A program made the translations under genes and the position numbers. Under the pieces are notes generated by a model that saw nothing but the letters and a program-made list of their open reading frames with translations, was not told where the DNA came from and searched no databases. From assembly GCA_041586735.1 (NCBI GenBank), contig JBFGZQ010000001.1, forward strand, positions 1 to 64,000: a stretch of 64,000 bases of DNA, read 5' to 3'. Positions 44,114 to 51,625 of the stretch are shown here, one piece after another (position 1 is the first letter of the stretch; each line of letters opens with the position of its first letter). This DNA is from Motiliproteus sp041586735. GTDB taxonomy: Bacteria > Pseudomonadota > Gammaproteobacteria > Pseudomonadales > Balneatricaceae.

Positions 44114-44153
44114 GGCTGATAGTGGCGGTGTTGATAACAGCAGCGCCTAGGGC

Positions 44154-44196
44154 GAGCCTGTGCCGGGTGAGCCTGTGCCGGGTGAGCCTAGCCGGT
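44154..44196. repeat. 15-bp tandem repeat, 2 exact copies plus 1 partial
   Basis: GAGCCTGTGCCGGGT occurs twice exactly and a third time shortened, between the convergent ends of norF and ppx. It lies where the nor locus meets ppx, so it may mark repair at an insertion junction. Confidence 0.8.
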
Positions 44197-44209
44197 ATCC
44201 TTTCCCGCA

Positions 44210-45748
44210 TCATTTGAACGTCAATCGATAATCGACGGCCCCTAGGTACTCTACCTCGTTCTCCAGATTGGTCAGGGTCAACGGGTGCTCGTCGAGCCAG
44301 CCGTTTGGGAATTTTAGCGCGAGAAGGTCTTCGTGATAGCTGAGCGTCACCCTGGGTACCTGTTCGGGCAGGCGGCTCTGATTCAGCACTACCGCTAGTC
44401 GCAACACCATACACAGGGCTAGTAGCACCTGACGGCGCATCGGCCGAAACTGCTCCAGCTCCTGCAGAGGCAGTTTGCGCCGGTGACCGCGCACCAGCAG
44501 CGCCAGTTGCAGCTGTTCGCTCTGGCTGAACCCCATTAGGTCGGAGTGCTGGATCAGATAGCCACCGTGTTTCTGAAACTGACTGTGGGAGATCGAGAGC
44601 CCGACTTCATGCAAGCGTGCTGCCCAGCTGAGTAGGTTGCGGTACTTGGCGGCGCAGAAGGGCGTCTGTTCGAGGCACGCCAGCGCGGTTTTTTCCACCG
44701 CTGACGCATGCTCGGTTTCGACATGATAACGCTGCATCAGTGCATTGATGGTGCGCTCACGAACATCTTCGTGCTGGCGTCTCCCGACCATGTCGTATAG
44801 CAGGCCTTCGCGTAACGCGCCGTCGGAAAAGTGCAGGGTGCTGATCTCCAGCGCCTCAAATAGCGCGATCAGGATCGCCAGGCCGCCGGGCAGCACCTGG
44901 GCACGTTCGGGTTTGAGTTGTGCAAATTGAATCTCTGCGATGCTGTTGAATTCGAGCAGCCGCTCTTGGAGCTTATGCAGATTGAGCAGCGATAAATGCT
45001 GGGGGCCGGTCGGGTCGAATTGACACAGTTCGAGCAGTGCTTTGATCGTTCCCGAGGATCCTAGAACATCACTCCAGCCCAATTTGCGGTACTGCTTGCG
45101 AATACGCTGGAGCTCGACATGGGCGGCGTTGATCGCCTGGTTGAAGTTCTTGGCGCTGAGCTTGCCGTTGCCAAAGTAGCGTTGGGTGTAGGAGATGCAG
45201 CCCATATGCAGGCTTTCGAGCTCGATGGGCGAAAAGCGTTCGCCGATGATCAGTTCGGTGCTGCCGCCGCCGATATCGATCACCAGGCGGCGATCGCCAT
45301 CATCGGCTTGCGAGTGCGCTACGCCAAGATAGATCAGCCGTGCCTCTTCGCGCCCCGAGATCACCTCTACCGGGCAGTCGAGCAGGGCTTCGGCGGGTTC
45401 GATAAACGCCATCCGGTTATAGGCTGCGCGCAGGGTGTTGGTGCCGACCACGCGGATCTGCTCGCGGGGGATGCCCGCGATCCGCTGTGCAAACAGCTCC
45501 AGGCACGCCATCCCCCGCGCCTGAGCCGCCTCGTCCAGTTGACGCTGGGCGTCCAGCCCTGCCGCTAGCTGGACCTTTTCGCCCAGCCGGTCGATCGGTT
45601 GCAGCTCATCCTGAACCAGCCGCGCAACAATCAGGTGAAAGCTGTTGGAGCCCAGATCGATGGCGGCATACTGTGTCGATAATGTGTCACCGTCACCGGG
45701 TGGGCGGCTATCGGGGAGGGTTGTTGTGAGCCGCTGGCGGTCTGGCAT
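44210..45748 (-). CDS. ppx: Exopolyphosphatase
   Basis: A 512-residue Ppx/GppA protein that removes terminal phosphate from polyphosphate and may also hydrolyse pppGpp. The ASKHA-fold motifs AAIDLGSNSFHLIVARL and IDIGGGSTEL are present, and the C-terminal HD-like helical domain is full length, as in E. coli Ppx. It faces ppk1 but is separated from it by the entire nor locus. Confidence 0.93.
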   Translation of the reverse strand: MPDRQRLTTTLPDSRPPGDGDTLSTQYAAIDLGSNSFHLIVARLVQDELQPIDRLGEKVQLAAGLDAQRQLDEAAQARGMACLELFAQRIAGIPREQIRVVGTNTLRAAYNRMAFIEPAEALLDCPVEVISGREEARLIYLGVAHSQADDGDRRLVIDIGGGSTELIIGERFSPIELESLHMGCISYTQRYFGNGKLSAKNFNQAINAAHVELQRIRKQYRKLGWSDVLGSSGTIKALLELCQFDPTGPQHLSLLNLHKLQERLLEFNSIAEIQFAQLKPERAQVLPGGLAILIALFEALEISTLHFSDGALREGLLYDMVGRRQHEDVRERTINALMQRYHVETEHASAVEKTALACLEQTPFCAAKYRNLLSWAARLHEVGLSISHSQFQKHGGYLIQHSDLMGFSQSEQLQLALLVRGHRRKLPLQELEQFRPMRRQVLLALCMVLRLAVVLNQSRLPEQVPRVTLSYHEDLLALKFPNGWLDEHPLTLTNLENEVEYLGAVDYRLTFK

Positions 45749-45762
45749 CGTGCTTCACTCGG

Positions 45763-45798
45763 TGCTTAAAAGGATGCTTAAAGGGGTACTTAAAGAGC
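45763..45798. repeat. 12-bp tandem repeat, 3 copies
   Basis: Three units near TGCTTAAAAGGA lie directly upstream of ppx. The purine-rich GGA/GGGG part reads as a pyrimidine stretch on the ppx strand. It belongs to the same kind of short array seen elsewhere in the window. Confidence 0.8.
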
Positions 45799-46144
45799 TG
45801 AACAATTTTTGAAAGATAGCACAGGGCGTGCAGCGGTTATCTATATCAGTCGATCGAGACTAAAATGATTATACTAAATACGGCTCCAAGCATCTTATCC
45901 AGGCAGCCATAGCTAGAGGTTCGGTCAGCTATTCTGGAATCGGGTCGTTAGGCTTGCAGCTGCCGTTCTACCCTGGTCCGGTCTCCTGAGGCGCTGTATA
46001 TTGTTTTATAGATATTTTATAATATTGATTTTTAGGCAATAAATGGATGTATAGGGGGTATCTACGTACCCCAGATGCAGCCTAGCGGGCCCTCGAAAAG
46101 CGGATAACAACACATGTGGTGCGGGAGGCCTTAGGGCGTTGGTA
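45799..46144. promoter_or_regulatory. Divergent intergenic region of ppx and the REC-PAS-EAL gene
   Basis: This 346-bp stretch is AT-richer than the genes and contains no frame worth calling. A TATACT near 45890 could be a -10 box, but no good -35 box precedes it. A hairpin, GGGGTA-TCTACG-TACCCC, lies at 46055-46072, about 70 bp before the downstream start. Promoters for both genes must be here. Confidence 0.45.
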
Positions 46145-49100
46145 ATGGATGAACAGCAGGATACGGAACAGCGGCGTTTTACTCTGCTGGTAGTCGATGA
46201 TGATGCGAGCGCTCGGGAGATCCTCCACGAACTCTTCGCCGAACGCTATGGGGTGATCGAAGCCTCTGACGGCGCGCAGGCGCTGCAGCTGGCCGAAAGC
46301 GCGCGGCCCGACCTGATCATTCTCGATCTGTGGATGCCCGGTATCGATGGCCTGGAGGTCTGTCGCAGACTCAAGGAGATACCGTTGACGGCGGCTATCC
46401 CTATTTTGGTGATGACCGGGTTGGCCGATACCGAAACCATGCAGGCGGCCTACAGGAACCAATGCGATGGCTTCTTTAGCAAACCGTTCAACATCGATGA
46501 GATCCGCGCCAAGGTCCATTCGTTGTTACACAAGGCCGAGCAGCGCTGGATGCAGCAGCAGCAACTGATCGATATGATGCCCCAGCTGGTCTCGGTTCGA
46601 GACCAGCTGGGGCGTTGTCTTCTCCTCAATCGCGCCGCCGCCGCCTTTAAAGCGATAACACCGGTGGAGGCACGGGGGCAAAAACTGGCGGACCTCGCCG
46701 CTGACGCGAGTGAGGTTGAATGGGCTCTGCAATCAGATCAGCAGGTGATCAGCCAAGGCACGTCCCTCGAGGCCGAGCGGCAGTGGTGGGATCAGAGCGG
46801 CCAGCCCCGTCAGTTTCATGTCACCAAGAGCCCCTATGCCGACCCCGGTGGGCGCGCGGTGTTGACGGTGGCTACCGATATCACCGAGATCAAACAGCAG
46901 CAGCTGCGACTCAAGAACAGTGAACGCCACCTGCAACAGGCGCAGTCGATGGCCCGGCTGGGGAGTTGGGAGCTGGACCTGACACAGGGGGCTTTCCGGT
47001 GGTCGGATATGCTCTATACGCTCTTGGGGTTGTCACCGCAGCAGAGGGAGGCACCCACCTGGAAAACCCTGCTGCAATATGTTCCTGCCGAAGAGCACGC
47101 CGCCATCGAGCAACAATGGCAACGGCTGCTCGCCGATGATACCCCCTATCAGCTGGAGCATCGGATGATCTGTGAGGATGGGCAGCTGATCTGGGTCCGC
47201 TGTGAGGCCGAGGTGACGCGCGATGACCAGGGCAACGCGCTGTCGGTGTGGGGTGTTCTCCAGGACATCACCGAGCAGCGAGCCAACCGGGTCCGGTTGC
47301 AGCTGCACGCGCTCATGTTCCAGGCCGGGCATGATGCGGTGGTGATCACCGATGCCGCGCAGCGGATTGAGGCGGTCAATCCAGCCTTTACCCGGGTTAC
47401 GGGTTATACCGAGGCGGAGGTGCTGGGCCGAAACCCTGCTCTGTTGCAGTCGCAGCGCCATCATCGAGAGTTTTATCAAGATCTGTGGGCGCGGCTGGAG
47501 CATTCTGATCAGTGGCAGGGGGAGCTGTGGAATCGGCGTAAAGATGGCTCGATTTACCGCAGCTGGCTGTGCCTCCATGTGCTCCGAGACCAGCATGGGC
47601 GGATCTGCCACTATGTAGGCCTAGCCCAAGATCTGTCGGAACACCAAGAGCTACAGGCGCGCCTGGCCCATCTGTCCAACTACGATACCTTGACCGGGTT
47701 GGCTAGTCGCACGCTAGTGGTGAGTGCGCTTCAGCGGGCGATTGGGTTGTCTGGCGCACAGCAGGTGGCCGTGGTGGTGATCGGCTTGCGGGGCTTTAAG
47801 CGGATTAACGAGAGTCTGGGTCACGATGCCGGAGATGTCGCGCTGGTGACCTTTGCCGAGCGGCTCAAGCCCCTGTCGGTCTGGGATGACGGCGTTGGCC
47901 GTGTCGCTGGCGATGTGTTTGCGCTGGTGATCCCTCGGGTCCAAAGTCCCCAGCATATGGCACCGCTGTTGCAGGATGTTCTGCGGCTGGCAGACGCCCC
48001 GGTTGTCTTGGCTGATCAGCAGGTGTACCTACCCTTTGATATGGGCATTAGCCTGTACCCTGACGATGCCCCGCAAGCCGAGCAGCTGCTCGAGCGGGCG
48101 TTTACCGCCATGAATCATGGCAAGCAAGAGCGGCTGAGCGATTTTTATTACTTCACCGCGGGTATGGGCAAGGTCGTTCATGACCGGCTTAAGCTGCAGC
48201 GCGATCTTTATAGTGCTATAGAGCGTCAGGAGCTGTTTTTGCAGTATCAGCCGAAGGTGGCTTTCAGCACGGGCCGGCTTGTCGGCGTCGAAGCGCTGCT
48301 GCGTTGGGATCATCCGGAGCGGGGTTTGATTCCGCCCAGCGATTTTATTCCGTTGGCCGAGGAGACGGGGTTAATCAAAACCATCGGTCGCTGGGTGCTC
48401 GCAGAGGCCTGTCAACAGGTCCGCCGCTGGATCGAACAGGGAGCCGGAGAGATTCCTGTAGCGGTTAACCTGTCGGTGGGTCAGTTAGTAGATGGGGTGC
48501 TGGAGGCGGAGGTGCAGCAGGTGCTGAACGACAACGGCCTCGGTGTCGGGCTGCTGGAACTGGAGATTACTGAAAGCCTGCTGATGAAGGAGCCAGACAA
48601 AGCCGCGCGTATTCTGGCACGGCTCAAGCAGCTGGGGGTGAGCCTGTCGCTGGATGATTTCGGCACGGGGTACTCTAGCCTCAATTATCTCAGCCGCTTG
48701 CCGATCGATAAGCTGAAGATCGATCGTACCTTCGTGCAGCGTTTGGGCAACAAGCCCGAGGATGCGTTGATCATCAGCAGTATTATCGCCATGGCCCATG
48801 GGTTGAATTACCGGGTGATAGCCGAGGGTATCGAGACCGCCGAGCAGCTGGCTTTTCTGAAAAAACACCGCTGCGATGAAGCGCAGGGGTATTATTTCAG
48901 TAAGCCCGTATATGCCGAGGCGGTGGTCGAATACCTCCACTCGGAGAATCGGCTGGATGTTAGGTCCCTGGGCGTCGATCATCAGCAGCGGACGCTGCTG
49001 ATTGTTGATGACGAGGAGAATGTGCTGGCCTCCCTCAGAAGACTGCTGCGCCACGAAGGTTACCAGGTTCTAACCGCTGCGAGTGGCGAGGAGGCGCTGG

Positions 49101-49390
49101 CGCTGCTGGCCGAGCATCAGGTACAGGTCATTGTCTGTGATCAGCGGATGCCGCAGATGAGCGGCACCGAATTTTTGGATCGGATGAAATCCCTTTATCC
49201 CCAGACAGTGCGGATGATTCTGAGCGGCTATACCGATATTCACTCGATCACCGAGGCGATCAACCGGGGGGCGATTTACAAATTTATCACCAAGCCCTGG
49301 GATGATGAGGAGTTGTGTCAGACCATCAGAGGCGGCTTCGATCGCTACGAGCAGCAGCTGGATTTTGGTGCTTGCCATCGCCGCCCATAA
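46145..49390 (+). CDS. REC-PAS3-GGDEF(degenerate)-EAL-REC signalling protein
   Basis: A 1081-residue cytoplasmic protein. An N-terminal receiver (about 15-130, phospho-Asp in ILDLWMPG) is followed by three PAS domains (about 135-505), a GGDEF domain whose motif is AGDVF and so probably not a cyclase, an EAL domain with EALLRW, ELEITES, DDFGTGYSS, LKIDRT and AEGIET all intact, and a second receiver at about 955-1070 with IVCDQRMP. It should degrade c-di-GMP under control of two phosphorylation inputs. The ATG is preferred over a TTG two codons upstream. Confidence 0.9.
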   Translation: MDEQQDTEQRRFTLLVVDDDASAREILHELFAERYGVIEASDGAQALQLAESARPDLIILDLWMPGIDGLEVCRRLKEIPLTAAIPILVMTGLADTETMQAAYRNQCDGFFSKPFNIDEIRAKVHSLLHKAEQRWMQQQQLIDMMPQLVSVRDQLGRCLLLNRAAAAFKAITPVEARGQKLADLAADASEVEWALQSDQQVISQGTSLEAERQWWDQSGQPRQFHVTKSPYADPGGRAVLTVATDITEIKQQQLRLKNSERHLQQAQSMARLGSWELDLTQGAFRWSDMLYTLLGLSPQQREAPTWKTLLQYVPAEEHAAIEQQWQRLLADDTPYQLEHRMICEDGQLIWVRCEAEVTRDDQGNALSVWGVLQDITEQRANRVRLQLHALMFQAGHDAVVITDAAQRIEAVNPAFTRVTGYTEAEVLGRNPALLQSQRHHREFYQDLWARLEHSDQWQGELWNRRKDGSIYRSWLCLHVLRDQHGRICHYVGLAQDLSEHQELQARLAHLSNYDTLTGLASRTLVVSALQRAIGLSGAQQVAVVVIGLRGFKRINESLGHDAGDVALVTFAERLKPLSVWDDGVGRVAGDVFALVIPRVQSPQHMAPLLQDVLRLADAPVVLADQQVYLPFDMGISLYPDDAPQAEQLLERAFTAMNHGKQERLSDFYYFTAGMGKVVHDRLKLQRDLYSAIERQELFLQYQPKVAFSTGRLVGVEALLRWDHPERGLIPPSDFIPLAEETGLIKTIGRWVLAEACQQVRRWIEQGAGEIPVAVNLSVGQLVDGVLEAEVQQVLNDNGLGVGLLELEITESLLMKEPDKAARILARLKQLGVSLSLDDFGTGYSSLNYLSRLPIDKLKIDRTFVQRLGNKPEDALIISSIIAMAHGLNYRVIAEGIETAEQLAFLKKHRCDEAQGYYFSKPVYAEAVVEYLHSENRLDVRSLGVDHQQRTLLIVDDEENVLASLRRLLRHEGYQVLTAASGEEALALLAEHQVQVIVCDQRMPQMSGTEFLDRMKSLYPQTVRMILSGYTDIHSITEAINRGAIYKFITKPWDDEELCQTIRGGFDRYEQQLDFGACHRRP

Positions 49391-49435
49391 GTTGGACTGT
49401 TGCGCAGGGCTCGCGAATAATCAGTCAGCCGCGCT

Positions 49436-49498
49436 GAGGCGTCAGTACGGTGAGGAGTCAGTACGGTGAGGGGTCAGTACGGTGAGGGGTCAGTATCA
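49436..49498. repeat. 16-bp tandem repeat, 4 copies
   Basis: Four units of the form GAGGGGTCAGTACGGT, nearly identical, lie between two plus-strand signalling genes. It is the most regular array in the window and 95 bp before the start of the NIT kinase. Confidence 0.9.
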
Positions 49499-49592
49499 GC
49501 GTGCGGGCCACGCCTGGCAGCGGATCCTTGGGCGGAGAGGTTCGGCTGCGACTATGTTTCTACAGTCTCTTATCTAAGTCCATAATGCACAT

Positions 49593-51503
49593 ATGAAACG
49601 ACTCCCACACCCCTCTCTGCGGCAGAAATTGCTGTTGATTCTGATCCTGCCTATGCTGCTGGTGTCCTATTTTATCGCCACGATGCTCTGGCAAAACGGG
49701 CAGACGATTCGGGTGATGGGGTGTCTCGAGCGCCATGCCCAGGTGGTGCTCGGCGCCAGCGATCTGATGCACGAGTTACAGAAGGAGCGGGGACGCAGCT
49801 TTGCCAGCCTGAAGGGCTTGGGCCAGGGCGAGTCGCTTCAAGATCAGCGGTTGCTGACCGACGCGCGACTCACGCAGTTCCAGGGTATCAGCGCCCGGCG
49901 CTGCCCGGCTGGGCTGGGCATCGATTTCGCCCAGCAGCTCGACCGGGTCCAGGTGCTGCTGAGTGCGCTGGCGGCGCTGCGCCAGCAGGTGGATGCGGCC
50001 CTTATTGCCGAACAAGCGGTTTTTGAACGCTATACCGAGCTGATTGACCAGCTGCTGAAGCTGGCGCTGTTGCAGTCGATCCATATGAAGTCAGAGAGTA
50101 TTCCCCATCATTCAGCGGCGTATCTGAGCTACCTCCGCGCTAAAGAGTACGCCGGACGAGAGCGGGCGGTGCTAAGTCGAGTGCTTAAGATGGATCGCTT
50201 CTCTGCCGAGAGTAAGCGCGAGTTTATCCTGCTGCAGGCCGAACAGCGGATCTATCTCGACCTGTTTGAGGAGTATGTCGGCATGACCGAGCCCGGGCAG
50301 AGCGGGCTGGCCGAGGAGCGAGAAGCGCTTGACGAAGTGCAGCGGATTCAAGCACTGGCCTGGACCCGTGAGTACGGGTTTGGTATCGATCCCGAACACT
50401 GGTTTGCGGTCTCCACCCGGCGTATCGAGCAGTTAAAGCAGGTGGCGGATCAGCTGGGAAGCGGCTTGCGCCACAAGGCCGTCGCGCTTCACGATCAAGC
50501 CCGGGCTCGGCAGTACTTTTGGCTGATCGTTTGCGCCATCACCTTTGGCATTACCTTGCTGCTCTCCCTGGCGATTATACGAGTGATCGAACGGACGATT
50601 GTGGCTGAGCAGCAGAAGCAGATGGATTTGGTTAAGCGCCTGGAGGGGGTCGACAAGCAGTTGCTACAGTCGGAGAAGATGGCCGCCATCGGGCAGCTGG
50701 CGGCGGGTGTTGCCCATGAGATCAATAATCCAGTGGGCTATGTCAGCTCCAATCTCTATACCCTGGAGCACTATCTTGATGATCTGACCAGGCTTGTTGA
50801 GGGTTATGAGAGGCTGATCGTCGAGGGTTCAGAGACCCAGCGCCAGCGCATGCAGCAGCTGCGTCAGCATCTGGATGTAGAGATCTTGTGGCAGGATCTG
50901 CGTAGCTTGGTGGAGCAGTCCAAGCAGGGCATGGTGCGGGTGAAGGGCATCGTCCAGAGTCTCAACGACTTTTCCCGTGAGGGTGGCGGAGCCTTCTCTC
51001 TGAGCGATCTGCACCAGGGCTTCGAAACGACCATCAGTGTGGCCTGGCATGAGTTGAAATATAAAGCTGAGATTGTTCGGGAGTTTGGCGACATCCCTCT
51101 ATGTTATTGCGATCTGCCACGGCTCAATCAGGTGTTCTTGAATCTTCTCGTCAATGCCGCCCAGGCTATCGAGGACCGCGGTCGCATCTATATTCGCACT
51201 GGCGCTGACATCAATCAGATCTGGTTTGAGGTCGAAGACACCGGCTGCGGGATGAGCGAAGAGGTTGTGAGTCATATATTTGATCCTTTTTTTACCACCA
51301 AAGAGCCAGGCAAAGGCACGGGCCTGGGGTTGTCTGTCTCCTATGGGATCGTGCAGCAGCATCAGGGGCGGATCGAGGTGAACAGCCGGCTCGGTCATGG
51401 AACCCGGTTTCGGGTCGTGTTGCCCCGTCTACAAAAACCGGAGCCTGCTGATAACGCGGCGTTGGCTGATCTATCGGTGTCGAAAGCGGGTCAGCAAACA
51501 TGA
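49593..51503 (+). CDS. NIT-domain sensor histidine kinase
   Basis: A 636-residue membrane kinase. Helices at about 10-32 and 305-330 bracket a periplasmic all-helical domain with the nitrate/nitrite-sensing signature LMHELQKERGRSFASL (NIT family). The transmitter has the phospho-acceptor His in VAHEINNPVG at about residue 377, then the ATPase boxes NLLVNAAQAI, DTGCGMS and GTGLGLSVS. It lacks a receiver, and no separate response regulator with an output domain is adjacent, so its partner is elsewhere or among the REC proteins nearby. Confidence 0.88.
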   Translation: MKRLPHPSLRQKLLLILILPMLLVSYFIATMLWQNGQTIRVMGCLERHAQVVLGASDLMHELQKERGRSFASLKGLGQGESLQDQRLLTDARLTQFQGISARRCPAGLGIDFAQQLDRVQVLLSALAALRQQVDAALIAEQAVFERYTELIDQLLKLALLQSIHMKSESIPHHSAAYLSYLRAKEYAGRERAVLSRVLKMDRFSAESKREFILLQAEQRIYLDLFEEYVGMTEPGQSGLAEEREALDEVQRIQALAWTREYGFGIDPEHWFAVSTRRIEQLKQVADQLGSGLRHKAVALHDQARARQYFWLIVCAITFGITLLLSLAIIRVIERTIVAEQQKQMDLVKRLEGVDKQLLQSEKMAAIGQLAAGVAHEINNPVGYVSSNLYTLEHYLDDLTRLVEGYERLIVEGSETQRQRMQQLRQHLDVEILWQDLRSLVEQSKQGMVRVKGIVQSLNDFSREGGGAFSLSDLHQGFETTISVAWHELKYKAEIVREFGDIPLCYCDLPRLNQVFLNLLVNAAQAIEDRGRIYIRTGADINQIWFEVEDTGCGMSEEVVSHIFDPFFTTKEPGKGTGLGLSVSYGIVQQHQGRIEVNSRLGHGTRFRVVLPRLQKPEPADNAALADLSVSKAGQQT

Positions 51504-51563
51504 GGCAGCAGTCGATCCTTGGTCTCGGCTGCTAGCCGCTGAAGCCACTCAAGCCCCCAAAAT

Positions 51564-51593
51564 AACCCGTAGCCGGTTTTCCTGCTACGGGTT
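51564..51593. terminator. Bidirectional terminator between convergent NIT genes
   Basis: A perfect 10-bp stem (AACCCGTAGC with GCTACGGGTT) around a 10-nt loop sits 60 bp after the NIT kinase and 33 bp after the hemerythrin gene on the other strand. A-rich sequence precedes the stem, giving a U-rich tail on the minus strand. Position between convergent ends supports the call. Confidence 0.75.
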
Positions 51594-51625
51594 TGCTCAG
51601 GCCATCGTTTGTTGGGTCGCGCCGG

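Noticed and set aside
35600..44210. Mobile element carrying the nor locus
   Set aside because: No integrase, transposase, att-like repeats or flanking insertion sequences are seen; insertion is inferred only from gene order.
46055..46072. Hairpin GGGGTA-TCTACG-TACCCC as an operator or terminator
   Set aside because: The stem is only 6 bp, with no T-run and no known operator match; it is mentioned only in the intergenic entry.
49436..49498. Tandem repeats as a CRISPR array
   Set aside because: Units are directly adjacent with no spacers and no cas genes are present.
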